Positions 36,657-45,533 of a stretch of DNA of 64,000 nucleotides are shown here, piece by piece (within the stretch, counting starts at the first letter, position 1; each line of letters opens with the position of its first letter). The position numbers and the translations under genes are program-made. Under the pieces are notes generated by a model that worked only from the letters and a program-made list of their open reading frames with translations, did not search any database and was not told the origin of the DNA. Source of the stretch: Finegoldia magna ATCC 53516 (GTDB lineage: Bacteria > Bacillota > Clostridia > Tissierellales > Peptoniphilaceae); assembly GCF_000159695.1 (NCBI RefSeq), contig NZ_CM000955.1, positions 62,001 through 126,000 on the forward strand, given 5' to 3'.

Positions 36657-38400
36657 TCGAAACCCTCCATTCATTTGCACTGTTAAACATCTCTTGCAGT
36701 CTCTTATACCTTGTATCTTTTGACATTAATTTTTTGTCAGAGCCTCTTTCTATAATTTTTCCGCTATCCATCACAAGTATTTCATCAAGGTCTTTAATTG
36801 TAGATAGTCTATGTGCAATCATGATAACTGTTTTATCCTTCATAAGATTTTTGAAAGCTTTTTGTAGTTCAAACTCGTTATCTGGGTCAATTGATGCTGA
36901 TGCTTCGTCCATAATAATAATTTTGGAATCCTTTAAAATTGCTCTAGCAATTGCAATTCTTTGTTTTTCTCCACCAGATAAATAAACTCCTTTTGATCCT
37001 ATGATAGTATTTTCTCTTTCTGGGAACTTGTCTAGTATCAAATCGCATCCAGCTAATTTTAAGGCTCTCATAACGTCATCTTTTGTAGCTTCTTTATTAG
37101 CTAAAAAAACATTGTCATAAATACTCTTTTTGAATAATTTTGAATCTTGAAAAACAAAGGAAATGGCTTTAATCAAGGCTTCGTCAGAATATTCACTTAT
37201 TGGTATACCACCTATCTTTATTTTTCCTTCATTAACATTGTAAAAACCTGATATAAGTTTTGCTACTGTTGATTTGCCTGATCCAGATGAACCAACTAGT
37301 GCATAGGACTTTCCCTCTTCTAATTTAAAGGATAAATTTTCAATGACAGCTTTATCGTTATAAGCAAAGCTAACATTCTCAAATTCTATATTATAGTTTT
37401 TAAAATTATTGACATTGCCATGCACCAATTTGTCTTTTTGCATATCTTCGTAAAGCACCTCTAAAGTATCTACTGCATAATTGCCTTGAGAAATGTACAA
37501 GGAGTACCACATCATTCTCATAAATGAAACAAAGAGAACTCCCGATAAAAATAAAATCATTATAAGCTCAAGTAAAATTACCTTGTCGCTACCTAAGCTT
37601 GTCATAAAATAAACTATAGGAATAATTAAAATTGCAATCAGTCCAAAAAATAACCACTGATACCAAACATACGGCTTTTTACAAGATAACGAATAATCAT
37701 AAGCATATTTTGAGTAATCTTTTATAGCCTTATAAAAACTTTTAAATGACTCAACATTTACTCTAAATATTTTTACAACTTGCATTCCTCTAACGTATTC
37801 AACAGTCTCAGCACTTAGTTTAGATAAGGCTTCTTGGTATATCTTCATAAATTCTTGTTCACCCATCATTGCCCCTAAAATTAAGCCACCAATTATTGTA
37901 AGAGCAAGCAAGGTTATGCCAACTCTTATACTTACTATAAAGCCTAGTACAAGGACAAGTATAGGTGTAACTATTGCCTGAGAGCTATCTGGAATCATGT
38001 GAGCTACAACCTGATGAGTTTGTGCGGCATTGTCATCTATGATTTTTCTAATTTGACCAGAAGGATTCAAGTCAAAGAACCTAAAACTAGCTTTCTCTAA
38101 ACCATCGATCCCTCTTTTCCTCAAATTTGTTTCAAGCCTAAATCCCAAGATGTGTGAAAACATTCCTGAAACAAAATAAAATACCGCTCCAATTGTTAGT
38201 GTAATAACAGATTTTAATGCTAAGCTCTCTGCACCCGATAAATTCGAATTAATTATTAACTTATCCAGAAATTTGTAGATTAAATAATATCCATATACCG
38301 TAAGTACAGCAGATATAGCAGAAAAGACTATAGCTAAAACCCCAAGATATTTTTTATCCTGTACATAAGCAAATAGTTTTTTGTAAATCTTCATAATCAT
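36640..38400 (-). CDS. ABC exporter-type half-transporter, first of pair (locus 1)
   Basis: A half-transporter of 586 residues. Six membrane helices lie in about residues 15-310. The ATPase has GSSGSGKST (about 371), LSGGEKQR and IIIMDEASASID. It opens the operon and is divergent to an AraC regulator. The intergenic region carries promoters for both directions and a Fur-like palindrome. Confidence 0.9.
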   Translation of the reverse strand: MIMKIYKKLFAYVQDKKYLGVLAIVFSAISAVLTVYGYYLIYKFLDKLIINSNLSGAESLALKSVITLTIGAVFYFVSGMFSHILGFRLETNLRKRGIDGLEKASFRFFDLNPSGQIRKIIDDNAAQTHQVVAHMIPDSSQAIVTPILVLVLGFIVSIRVGITLLALTIIGGLILGAMMGEQEFMKIYQEALSKLSAETVEYVRGMQVVKIFRVNVESFKSFYKAIKDYSKYAYDYSLSCKKPYVWYQWLFFGLIAILIIPIVYFMTSLGSDKVILLELIMILFLSGVLFVSFMRMMWYSLYISQGNYAVDTLEVLYEDMQKDKLVHGNVNNFKNYNIEFENVSFAYNDKAVIENLSFKLEEGKSYALVGSSGSGKSTVAKLISGFYNVNEGKIKIGGIPISEYSDEALIKAISFVFQDSKLFKKSIYDNVFLANKEATKDDVMRALKLAGCDLILDKFPERENTIIGSKGVYLSGGEKQRIAIARAILKDSKIIIMDEASASIDPDNEFELQKAFKNLMKDKTVIMIAHRLSTIKDLDEILVMDSGKIIERGSDKKLMSKDTRYKRLQEMFNSANEWRVSNEGVL

Positions 38401-38444
38401 CTCCCCTTTCTTTGATGTTCCTTTTAGGTATAAATTTACTTAGC

Positions 38445-38499
38445 TGATAATAGCTATCATTGCGTTTTTATTATACATCGGCTATAATTACTAATACAA
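38445..38499. promoter_or_regulatory. Divergent promoter region with a Fur-box-like palindrome
   Basis: TGATAATAGCTATCA (38445-38459) is a 7-1-7 dyad matching the Fur consensus TGATAATNATTATCA at all but two positions. Right after it stands a plus-strand promoter, TTGCGT (38460-38465), 17 bases, TATAAT (38483-38488), for the AraC gene. On the minus strand TTGTAT, 18 bases, TATAAT (38475-38470) serves the ABC operon. The same dyad occurs at 49982-49996 before the paralogous operon. Confidence 0.65.
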
Positions 38500-38554
38500 T
38501 GGTTTTTAATTAATAAGGCTAATTGGAATATTGTCTAAAAGGGATAGGTGTATT

Positions 38555-39547
38555 ATGACATATTACGATTTTGTAAAAGATTATATGAAAGTAGATGAGT
38601 GTAAAAACAATAAGAAATACTCAAGTGCAGGGCACACTTTTTGTTGGAATAAGGAAGACTTAACTTACGCAGAAGGCCTGTATTGGTTTTATGAAGGAGA
38701 TGGATTTATTATTGATGTCCATGATTTTTATATCAAAGAAGAAGTAGTTCAAAATAGCACGTATAGTATGGCAGATTATGTGTCAATATATTCAAGCTAC
38801 ATTGTCAGCGCAAATGGAGAAAAGTTTAATCCATATCAAACTTTGACGGCAAACTCATTATGTACTCTTGATTTTGATAATATAAAAGATGACTTCCTAT
38901 TTTTATTACATGAGAACTGCTATTATCTTGCTGTTTCTATAGGCTTTAAAAGAGAACTTTTGGAAAAGCACCTATCATCCATTAATATTGATCCAGAATC
39001 TTTTTATTCGAACTTACTTCAAACTAATCAAATTATACTTACAAAGGCCCTAGAAAAAGTGGCAATGGAAATCTTGAATTGTAAGATGAATGCCCCTGCT
39101 GCCGATTTTTTCTTTAAAGCCAAAGCAAATGAATGGGTGAGTATAGTTATTGACACATACTTAAATAGGAAGAAATATAAAATTGAGTCTGATGATAATA
39201 AAGCACTTGAAGATGTAGCAAGATTCTTAGATGACCATTTCGCCATGAATGTAAATCAAGAAACTCTTGAAAAAATATCTAAAATGAGTGGAACCAAATT
39301 AAAAAATTTTTTCAAAGAAAAATATGGTCAAAGCATTACAGAATACACTCAAAGAAAAAGAATGAATGTGGCTGAAACTCTTCTCTTAAATACCGAACTT
39401 CCTATAAAGGAAATTGCAGAATCTGTTGGATATTCATCTGCTAGCAAATTTTCCATTTATTACAAAAGGTACAAGGGAAAACTTCCTAGTGAGGTTCGTA
39501 ATTTAGCTTGCAAACATCACAAGTTAAAATGCGATTATTGTGATTAA
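38555..39547 (+). CDS. AraC family transcriptional regulator (locus 1)
   Basis: A protein of 330 residues. The frame is open to a TTG eight codons upstream, but ATG 38555 with AGGTG before it is preferred. The C-terminal pair of HTHs (about 230-325) reads VNQETLEKISKMSGTKLKNFFKEKYGQSITEYTQRKRMNVAETLLLNTELPIKEIAESVGYSSASKFSIYYKRY. The N-terminal part has no clear family. It ends in CDYCD with several Cys and His (CKHHKLKCDYCD), which could bind metal. Divergent to the transport operon it most likely controls. Confidence 0.9.
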   Translation: MTYYDFVKDYMKVDECKNNKKYSSAGHTFCWNKEDLTYAEGLYWFYEGDGFIIDVHDFYIKEEVVQNSTYSMADYVSIYSSYIVSANGEKFNPYQTLTANSLCTLDFDNIKDDFLFLLHENCYYLAVSIGFKRELLEKHLSSINIDPESFYSNLLQTNQIILTKALEKVAMEILNCKMNAPAADFFFKAKANEWVSIVIDTYLNRKKYKIESDDNKALEDVARFLDDHFAMNVNQETLEKISKMSGTKLKNFFKEKYGQSITEYTQRKRMNVAETLLLNTELPIKEIAESVGYSSASKFSIYYKRYKGKLPSEVRNLACKHHKLKCDYCD

Positions 39548-39625
39548 AATTATTTTTTTACAAGCCATGTTTTTATATGAGTTTATAGATATTTGTATAG
39601 GTATGTATAAGTTTGGTAAAAAGCA

Positions 39626-39763
39626 AAAAAAGAGCAGCCTTTTTAGCTACTCTTGTAGAAAGTACAAAATGAGTTAATTATATTTTTTTTGTTTCATCAT
39701 ACTAGTCTCAAAACTACTCTTACATCCATGTAGTTTTTTTTGAGTCTTTTTTACATATGCTTC
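39626..39763. repeat. Left part of a dispersed repeat also found at 56705-56850
   Basis: About 135 bases, beginning AAAAAGAGCAGCC with an internal hairpin (AAGAGCAGC/GCTACTCTT), match the sequence at 56705 onward at about 90 percent. At 56.7 kb the match continues into the sequence found here only after 42838, so insertion elements have split this copy. Confidence 0.8.
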
Positions 39764-41235
39764 TGAGCTGAACCCCAAAATCCGGAATACGGATGGAGGG
39801 GTTTTTGTATGCCAAAATACACAAAAGAATTTAAAATAAAATTAGTACTAGAATATTTATCAGGAAAAACAGGGGGTCATAAAAGTGTGGCTAAAAAATA
39901 TGATATTCCATATTCAACCATGCGGAACTGGATAAATAAATACAAATCTGGAGGATTTGATAACTTATCTAAAAAGTTAAAAAATAATAATTACACTAGT
40001 GAATTTAAGTTATCTGTAATACAATATAGGCAAATCAATAATACTTCGCTTAGAGAGACTGTAGAGCACTTCGACCTTGTAAATGAATCTATGGTATGCA
40101 GATGGGAGAAAACTTATCAAGAACATGGTCTTTCTGGGCTAGAAGATAAAAGAGAAAGGCCTAAAAAAGACATGACCAAAACAAATAATAAGTCTAAACT
40201 TAACACTCCAATAAACGAAACCGAAAAAGAAGAATTAATAAGGTTAAGGGAAGAAAATAGACTTCTCAAAATGAAGATAATATACGAAAAAAAGCTACGA
40301 GCCTTGCTACTGGAAGAGGAAGCAGAAGCAAGGAAAAGACAAAGATAATCCTCAAACTTCTAAAAGAAAATCCACAAAGTAAAGTAAGTGAATGGCTAAA
40401 AATAGCTAAATTACTAAAATCATCATACTATGAATGGAAAATAAAACTAGAAAATCCAGTAGATAAAGACAAGGAAGTTAAAGATGAAATTAAAACAATA
40501 ATAGAAGTGTCAAAAGGTAGATATGGCTATAGAAGAGTAACTATGGTATTAAAAAATAAAGGATTTAATATCAATCATAAAAAAGTCTTAAGAATAATGA
40601 GAGAAGAATCCTTGCTATGTACTAAATTTAAAAATAGATCAAGAAAATACTCATCATACAAGGGACAAATAGGTAAAGTAGCAGATAATATTGTAAGAAG
40701 ACAATTTAGCGCTACTAAACCAAATCAATTATGGTTAACAGATGTAACAGAATTTAGATTGAGAGGCAAAGAAGAAAAACTCTATCTATCACCAATACTA
40801 GACCTATACAACAGCGAAATAATTAGCTATACATTAAGCAATCATCCAACAACTAAATTAACCAATACAATGTTAGAAAAAGCAATAAATAAAACAAAAG
40901 ATATAAGTAAACTAATAATACACTCAGACCAAGGATTTCATTATCAACACAGTTCTTGGACTAAAAAACTAGAAAAAATGAATATTAGGCAAAGTATGTC
41001 AAGAAAAGGGAATTGTCTAGACAATTCTCCAATGGAGAACTTCTTTGGAATATTAAAACAAGAAATGTATTATGGAGAGGATTTTACTAGTTATGATCAT
41101 TTGATAAGTGAGATAGAAAAATATATTAAATGGTACAATGAAGATAGAATTAAAACAAAATTAAACGGAATGTCCCCTGTTATGGGGTATGTGAAAAGTT
41201 TTGTGTATCAGCTCCTCCTGATAGGTTGTGAGCTG
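39764..41235 (+). mobile_element. IS3 family element, IS150-type
   Basis: OrfA and OrfB in -1 relation, with ends GAGCTGAACCCCAAAA on the left and an inverted GAGCTGATACACAAAA near 41200. It lies inside the dispersed repeat and appears intact. The exact right end is uncertain. Confidence 0.8.
39809..40348 (+). CDS. IS150-type OrfA
   Basis: A protein of 179 residues with two helix-turn-helix units (about 5-45, YTKEFKIKLVLEYLSGK; about 63-105, YTSEFKLSVIQYRQ) and a coiled C-terminal end. The length is typical for the IS150 group. The slippery heptamer A AAA AAG at 40288-40294 lies in the right phase for a -1 shift into the OrfB frame, giving the OrfAB transposase. Confidence 0.9.
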   Translation: MPKYTKEFKIKLVLEYLSGKTGGHKSVAKKYDIPYSTMRNWINKYKSGGFDNLSKKLKNNNYTSEFKLSVIQYRQINNTSLRETVEHFDLVNESMVCRWEKTYQEHGLSGLEDKRERPKKDMTKTNNKSKLNTPINETEKEELIRLREENRLLKMKIIYEKKLRALLLEEEAEARKRQR

Positions 41236-41247
41236 ATATTTTTTTGA
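40507..41247 (+). CDS. IS150-type OrfB, DDE integrase
   Basis: The listed start is the first Met, but the frame is open upstream to the OrfA overlap and is normally reached by frameshift at 40288-40294. It carries the HTH_21 region (SKGRYGYRRVTMVLKNKG) and rve catalytic core: WLTDVTEF (D), IIHSDQGFHY (D), NSPMENFFGILKQE (E). The catalytic triad is complete. Confidence 0.92.
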   Translation: MSKGRYGYRRVTMVLKNKGFNINHKKVLRIMREESLLCTKFKNRSRKYSSYKGQIGKVADNIVRRQFSATKPNQLWLTDVTEFRLRGKEEKLYLSPILDLYNSEIISYTLSNHPTTKLTNTMLEKAINKTKDISKLIIHSDQGFHYQHSSWTKKLEKMNIRQSMSRKGNCLDNSPMENFFGILKQEMYYGEDFTSYDHLISEIEKYIKWYNEDRIKTKLNGMSPVMGYVKSFVYQLLLIGCELIFF

Positions 41248-41476
41248 TTTTTAAAAAATATACTTTTATTACTAAAATCTGAAAGTTCAGATATTTGTAA
41301 CCTAATTTTGGCACAATTAAACTAAAAGGTCAAGATTTTTCTAAAAATCTCCCTTTTTGCCTAATTGTATTTCTTAAAAATTTGAAGATTTCTGTCAAGA
41401 GCTGGTCGTCAGACCAGGGCTATACCTTTACTCTTGATTGAATGATTCAAATTTTTTATTATCTTTATGGCAAAAT

Positions 41477-42691
41477 TTAGATTCTGCCTTCAAAAAATAT
41501 TGATAGTTGTGACAATATTTGATCCCATCCTCTTATTCTACTCGTCCATTTACTTGAAGCATCTACCATCGCTAGATACAAGCTTTTTTGTAGGGCGTAG
41601 TCACTTGGAAATATTGTTTTGTTTTTTGTTACTTTTCTAAGTTGTCTATTAAAGTTTTCTATGCTATTTGTTGTATATATTAGTTTTCTTATTCCTTCTG
41701 GATATTTGAAATATGTTGATAATTCAGCCCAGTTATTTCTCCATGAATTTACACACATTGGGTATTTTTTGCCCCATTTTTCTTCAAATATATCTAGATT
41801 ACTTAGTGCTAGTTCTTCTGTTGATGCTTTGTATACTGTTTTTAAGTCTTTCATTAGCTCTTTTATATCTCTATATGATACGAATTTTGTTGAATTTCTT
41901 ATTTGATGAATTATGCATTTTTGAATTTCTGTTTTTGGATATACACTTTCTATTGCTTGGCTAAATCCTGATAAATTATCTGTTGAGACTATTAATATAT
42001 CTTCTAATCCTCGTTCTTTTAATTGATTTAATACCAATAGCCAGTATTTACTTGATTCATTTTCTCCTACCCACATTCCAAGTATTTCTTTGTATCCTTC
42101 TGTATTGTATCCTAGTGCTATATATACTGCTTTTTTTACTACTATGTTATTTTCTCTTACATGATAGTGTATTGCATCTAAAAATACAAATGGATATACT
42201 TTTTCTAATGGTCTATTTTGCCATTCTTCAATAGTTGGTAGTATTTTATTTGTTATTTTGCTTACCATGGATTCTGATATTCCAAATCCATAGATTTCTT
42301 TTATGTGTGTTGATATGTCTCTTGTTGTCATTCCTTTTGCATACATAGATATTATTTGGTTTTCTATGTTTGATATGTCTTTTTGATATTTTTTCAATGC
42401 TTGTGGCTCAAAGGATCCTTCTCTGTCTCGTGGGATGTTTAGGTCTATGTTTCCGTATGATGATTTAACTGTTTTTTTACTTGATCCATTTCTTGTGTTT
42501 AATGACAGTGGTTTTTCACCATATTCATAATCTAGATGTTCATCTAACTCTGCTTTTAACATTTGTTCCATTGTGTCTCCTAGAAGATCTTTCAAAGCTT
42601 CTTGTAAATCTTGTACTGTTTCTGGTTGATATTCTTCAATTAACATCTTGGATATTTTGTTGAGTCTAGTTTCTGGTCTTTTTCTTGGCAT
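41477..42691 (-). CDS. IS256 family (mutator-type) transposase
   Basis: A protein of 404 residues. DDE residues: VFLDAIHYHVRE, LIVSTDNLSGF and TTNSIENFNRQLRK. An AGGAGG precedes the ATG. The frame is full length, so the element may be active. I could not fix its terminal repeats; it lies between 41250 and 42835 next to the IS3 element. Confidence 0.93.
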   Translation of the reverse strand: MPRKRPETRLNKISKMLIEEYQPETVQDLQEALKDLLGDTMEQMLKAELDEHLDYEYGEKPLSLNTRNGSSKKTVKSSYGNIDLNIPRDREGSFEPQALKKYQKDISNIENQIISMYAKGMTTRDISTHIKEIYGFGISESMVSKITNKILPTIEEWQNRPLEKVYPFVFLDAIHYHVRENNIVVKKAVYIALGYNTEGYKEILGMWVGENESSKYWLLVLNQLKERGLEDILIVSTDNLSGFSQAIESVYPKTEIQKCIIHQIRNSTKFVSYRDIKELMKDLKTVYKASTEELALSNLDIFEEKWGKKYPMCVNSWRNNWAELSTYFKYPEGIRKLIYTTNSIENFNRQLRKVTKNKTIFPSDYALQKSLYLAMVDASSKWTSRIRGWDQILSQLSIFFEGRI

Positions 42692-42837
42692 TTTAAAATC
42701 CTCCTGATTACTATTATATCAGGAGGATTCTATACACAAACTATTTCACAGTCTCCTGTTATGTACAGATTACATTCCGCTTAAAATATTAATAAATTAT
42801 TCCGTGTTTACGGGTTCAGGTCATTCTTCAGCTTTTT

Positions 42838-43067
42838 CAAATACAAAATGCTTATTAAACTGCTTAAAATGCAGGATTTCTAAATTTACATCTTTTGTAT
42901 CAACGCTATAGCTTCAGCAGTCGATTTCTGCCAATCAAAGCTTCCTATTCGGTCGCTTCTCTTGGAAAATCTTTGCATAAGACCTGCCTTACTTTTGAGT
43001 GTAGCTTCGCTTCTTGACAAGTATGGCTAGGGCTTCAACGTGCGTTGTCTTTTACTTGGGAACATAT
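42838..43067. repeat. Right part of the split dispersed repeat (matches 56850-57117)
   Basis: About 230 bases, including the run from AAAACTGCTTAAAATGCAGG to the CTTCTTGACAAGTA region, match the second copy at 56.9-57.1 kb at more than 90 percent. The minus strand follows the serine-recombinase remnant, as 3' flank of an integrated element. It contains traces of reading frame but several stops. Confidence 0.8.
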
Positions 43068-43785
43068 TTTTTTATCCTCGTCATTCTTGTGGAGCACAAT
43101 TTATCAATATCATTGTCTTTGGCATTTTTTCTTTTATCTTTGAAATTATTTGAATCTAGACTATCTTTTACTCCTGTTTTGAAATAGAATGTTAAGTCAT
43201 ATGGATGGACTGTTCCTTCTTTGTCAATTCTGCCTACCACAACTTTTTCAAATATGCTTTCAAATACTGTTCTGTTAAATTCCTCTATAATTTCTCTATT
43301 CTCTAAGATCTTTTTAAATTGCTTTAGTCTTTCTTTAATAAAACTTTCATCTTTTATTGTTAGTTCCAGTGTTTTCTTTTCATCAAGTAATTCTTCTTTT
43401 TGTTTTGTAAGTTTTTTATACTTTTTAGTATAAACTTCTTCATCTATATTATCTTCTAAATGAAGATCAACTAACTTTCTTTCTTGACTAATGATTCTAT
43501 TTAATTGGTTTTCTAACTTTTTCAAATCTTTGACTAAAGTATTATCATTTATTTCTTCTTCTTTTATAGAGATACTTTTTGTTGTAGGGTCATAATCATA
43601 ACTAAGCCAACCTTGAAAACCAATAAGCTCCCCCTTTTCCATTTTCATTTTCAATCCTCTTTTTTACATGGGCTGAGTTATTTTCTACTTCTTGTTGAGC
43701 TACTGAACTTAATATTGTTAATAGTAATTCTCCATTCATTGTCAAAGTATCTATATTTTCTTATTCAAAGACTTTAAATATTTCT
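43052..43785 (-). pseudogene. Large serine recombinase remnant (TnpX/CTn type)
   Basis: The ORF at 43052-43654 encodes 200 residues of the C-terminal part: ENQLNRIISQERKLVD coiled coil (about 45-120) and the ending TRMTRIKKYVPK. Upstream, in another frame (about 43670-43780), lies DTLTMNGELLLTILSSVAQQEVENNSAHVKK, the end of the catalytic domain. The Ser-containing N-terminus and the join are missing, so the enzyme is dead. Confidence 0.85.
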
Positions 43786-43790
43786 TTCCA

Positions 43791-45533
43791 TCAATTATTT
43801 AATCTCCATGTTTCCGCCTTAGCTTTTGTATTTATAAGGTCAGAATAAAGTCCATTATTTTTAATCAGTTCTTCGTGATTTCCACGTTCTACTATTTCTC
43901 CATCTTTTAAGACTAAAATCTGGTCAGCATTTCTAATTGTCTTTAGTCTGTGGGCAATCATAATTACTGTTTTGTTTTTTGTTAATGATTCTATTGCTTC
44001 TTTAAGCTTATCTTCATTTTCTGGATCTATACTTGCTGTGGCTTCATCAAAGATTATGATGTCCGCATCTTTTAGCATGGCTCTTGCTATGGAGATTCTT
44101 TGTTTTTCTCCGCCAGATAGACTTGCTCCGCCTTCTCCGATGATAGTGTCATATCCTTCTGGTAAAGCTTCTATAAATTCATGACATCTTGCTTTTTTAG
44201 CAGCCTGAACTACTTCTTCATGGCTTGCATTTTGTTTTCCAAATTTTATATTGTTTTCAATTGTATCCTCAAATAGATAGACGTCTTGAAAGACCATGGA
44301 AATTGAATTCATAAGATTTTCCATCTTATAATCCTTAATATTTTTTCCACCTATTAATATTTCACCAGAATTCACATCCCAAAATCTCGCTATTAGATTA
44401 CAAAATGTTGTTTTACCAGATCCAGATGGACCAACTATGGCAGTCATGGTATTTTCTTTTATCTCTGCTGATACATTTTTTAAAATTGGTCTGTCATCAT
44501 AAGAAAAGCTGACATTTTTAAAGACAATATCATGATTTTTTATTGGATCTGTAATACTTCCTTCTCTCATATCAGGCATAGAGTCGATAAAACCTACAGA
44601 ATCTATGGCATTTTCGCAAGCTCTTAGGATTGCAATGTTTGATCCTGCCCCGATTAAGCCTTCAAAGATAATAAAGGACGCCATAATCATAAGAATTGTT
44701 TCAGCAAGTGGAAGTTCACCAGATAAATTTAATTTTAATGATACATAGACCATAGCTACTGTTGTTATTCCCATTACAATTCTTTGAATAACTGTGTATG
44801 GTGCTACAGATATTTCTAAATCTAAAAGTATATTTGATGTATCTTTTATAGACTTTCTCAAAGCTCTGTTATTTTCTCCACCAAGATTATAGGATTTTAT
44901 AACCTGCATTCCTTGTAAAGTTGCTAATACTTCTTTTGTAAGTCTTGTTTGTGTTTCTGTCATTTTATCTGCATTAGCTGATGATTTTTTCTCCATCATT
45001 GATGTAACGATGAAAAATACTACCACACCTGCTACAGCAACCAGTCCTACCTTTACGTTAAAAATTAAAGTTCCAAGGACAAAAACTAAAGTATTTAAAA
45101 CTCCACCAAGTACAAGAACCAAAAGCATAGGCACCCACATTTCTGCTTGGGAAAGTGAAGATGTAGCAATAGTAGTTAATCTTCCTAGTGAAAAGCTTGA
45201 AAAGAAACCCATAGGAACTCTTTTTATTTTTTCTCCTATTTCTATCCTCTTATGAGCTGCCATAAAATATCCAGCGTGTGTTTGTGCCATTTGTGATGAT
45301 TTTTGTGTCATTATCTTTCCAACAAGGGATATAACTAATATTCCAAGACAAACAAAGATAGCCTTATAGTCTAAAGTTTTAGAGAAAATATTTACTAGCA
45401 TATAGTAAATTGCACCAAACTCAAGGGCATTAAATACTGCGTGCAAAAATCCAGCGAGAATAGATTTCTTAATATATACCTGTTCTTCTTTTGAAAAATT
45501 CCATATCTTTTTAAACACATTAAGCATTTTCAT
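43791..45533 (-). CDS. ABC exporter-type half-transporter, second of pair (locus 2)
   Basis: A half-transporter of about 580 residues. Membrane domain in residues 15-310 with six helices. ATPase: GPSGSGKTT (about 369), LSGGEKQR, IIIFDEATASID. A GTG, an ATG and another ATG compete at the start; ATG 45533 lies 2-5 bases after AAGGGG. It overlaps the partner by about 14 bases and is the last gene of the operon. Confidence 0.88.
   Translation of the reverse strand: MKMLNVFKKIWNFSKEEQVYIKKSILAGFLHAVFNALEFGAIYYMLVNIFSKTLDYKAIFVCLGILVISLVGKIMTQKSSQMAQTHAGYFMAAHKRIEIGEKIKRVPMGFFSSFSLGRLTTIATSSLSQAEMWVPMLLVLVLGGVLNTLVFVLGTLIFNVKVGLVAVAGVVVFFIVTSMMEKKSSANADKMTETQTRLTKEVLATLQGMQVIKSYNLGGENNRALRKSIKDTSNILLDLEISVAPYTVIQRIVMGITTVAMVYVSLKLNLSGELPLAETILMIMASFIIFEGLIGAGSNIAILRACENAIDSVGFIDSMPDMREGSITDPIKNHDIVFKNVSFSYDDRPILKNVSAEIKENTMTAIVGPSGSGKTTFCNLIARFWDVNSGEILIGGKNIKDYKMENLMNSISMVFQDVYLFEDTIENNIKFGKQNASHEEVVQAAKKARCHEFIEALPEGYDTIIGEGGASLSGGEKQRISIARAMLKDADIIIFDEATASIDPENEDKLKEAIESLTKNKTVIMIAHRLKTIRNADQILVLKDGEIVERGNHEELIKNNGLYSDLINTKAKAETWRLNN

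Noticed and set aside
41619..42663. Plus-strand ORFs antisense to the IS256-type transposase
   Set aside because: They are low-complexity Leu/Phe/Ile-rich translations of the opposite strand and lack ribosome sites; the transposase frame is complete.
43052..43654. Functional 200-residue coiled-coil protein
   Set aside because: It is the C-terminal part of a large serine recombinase whose catalytic part is in another frame upstream.
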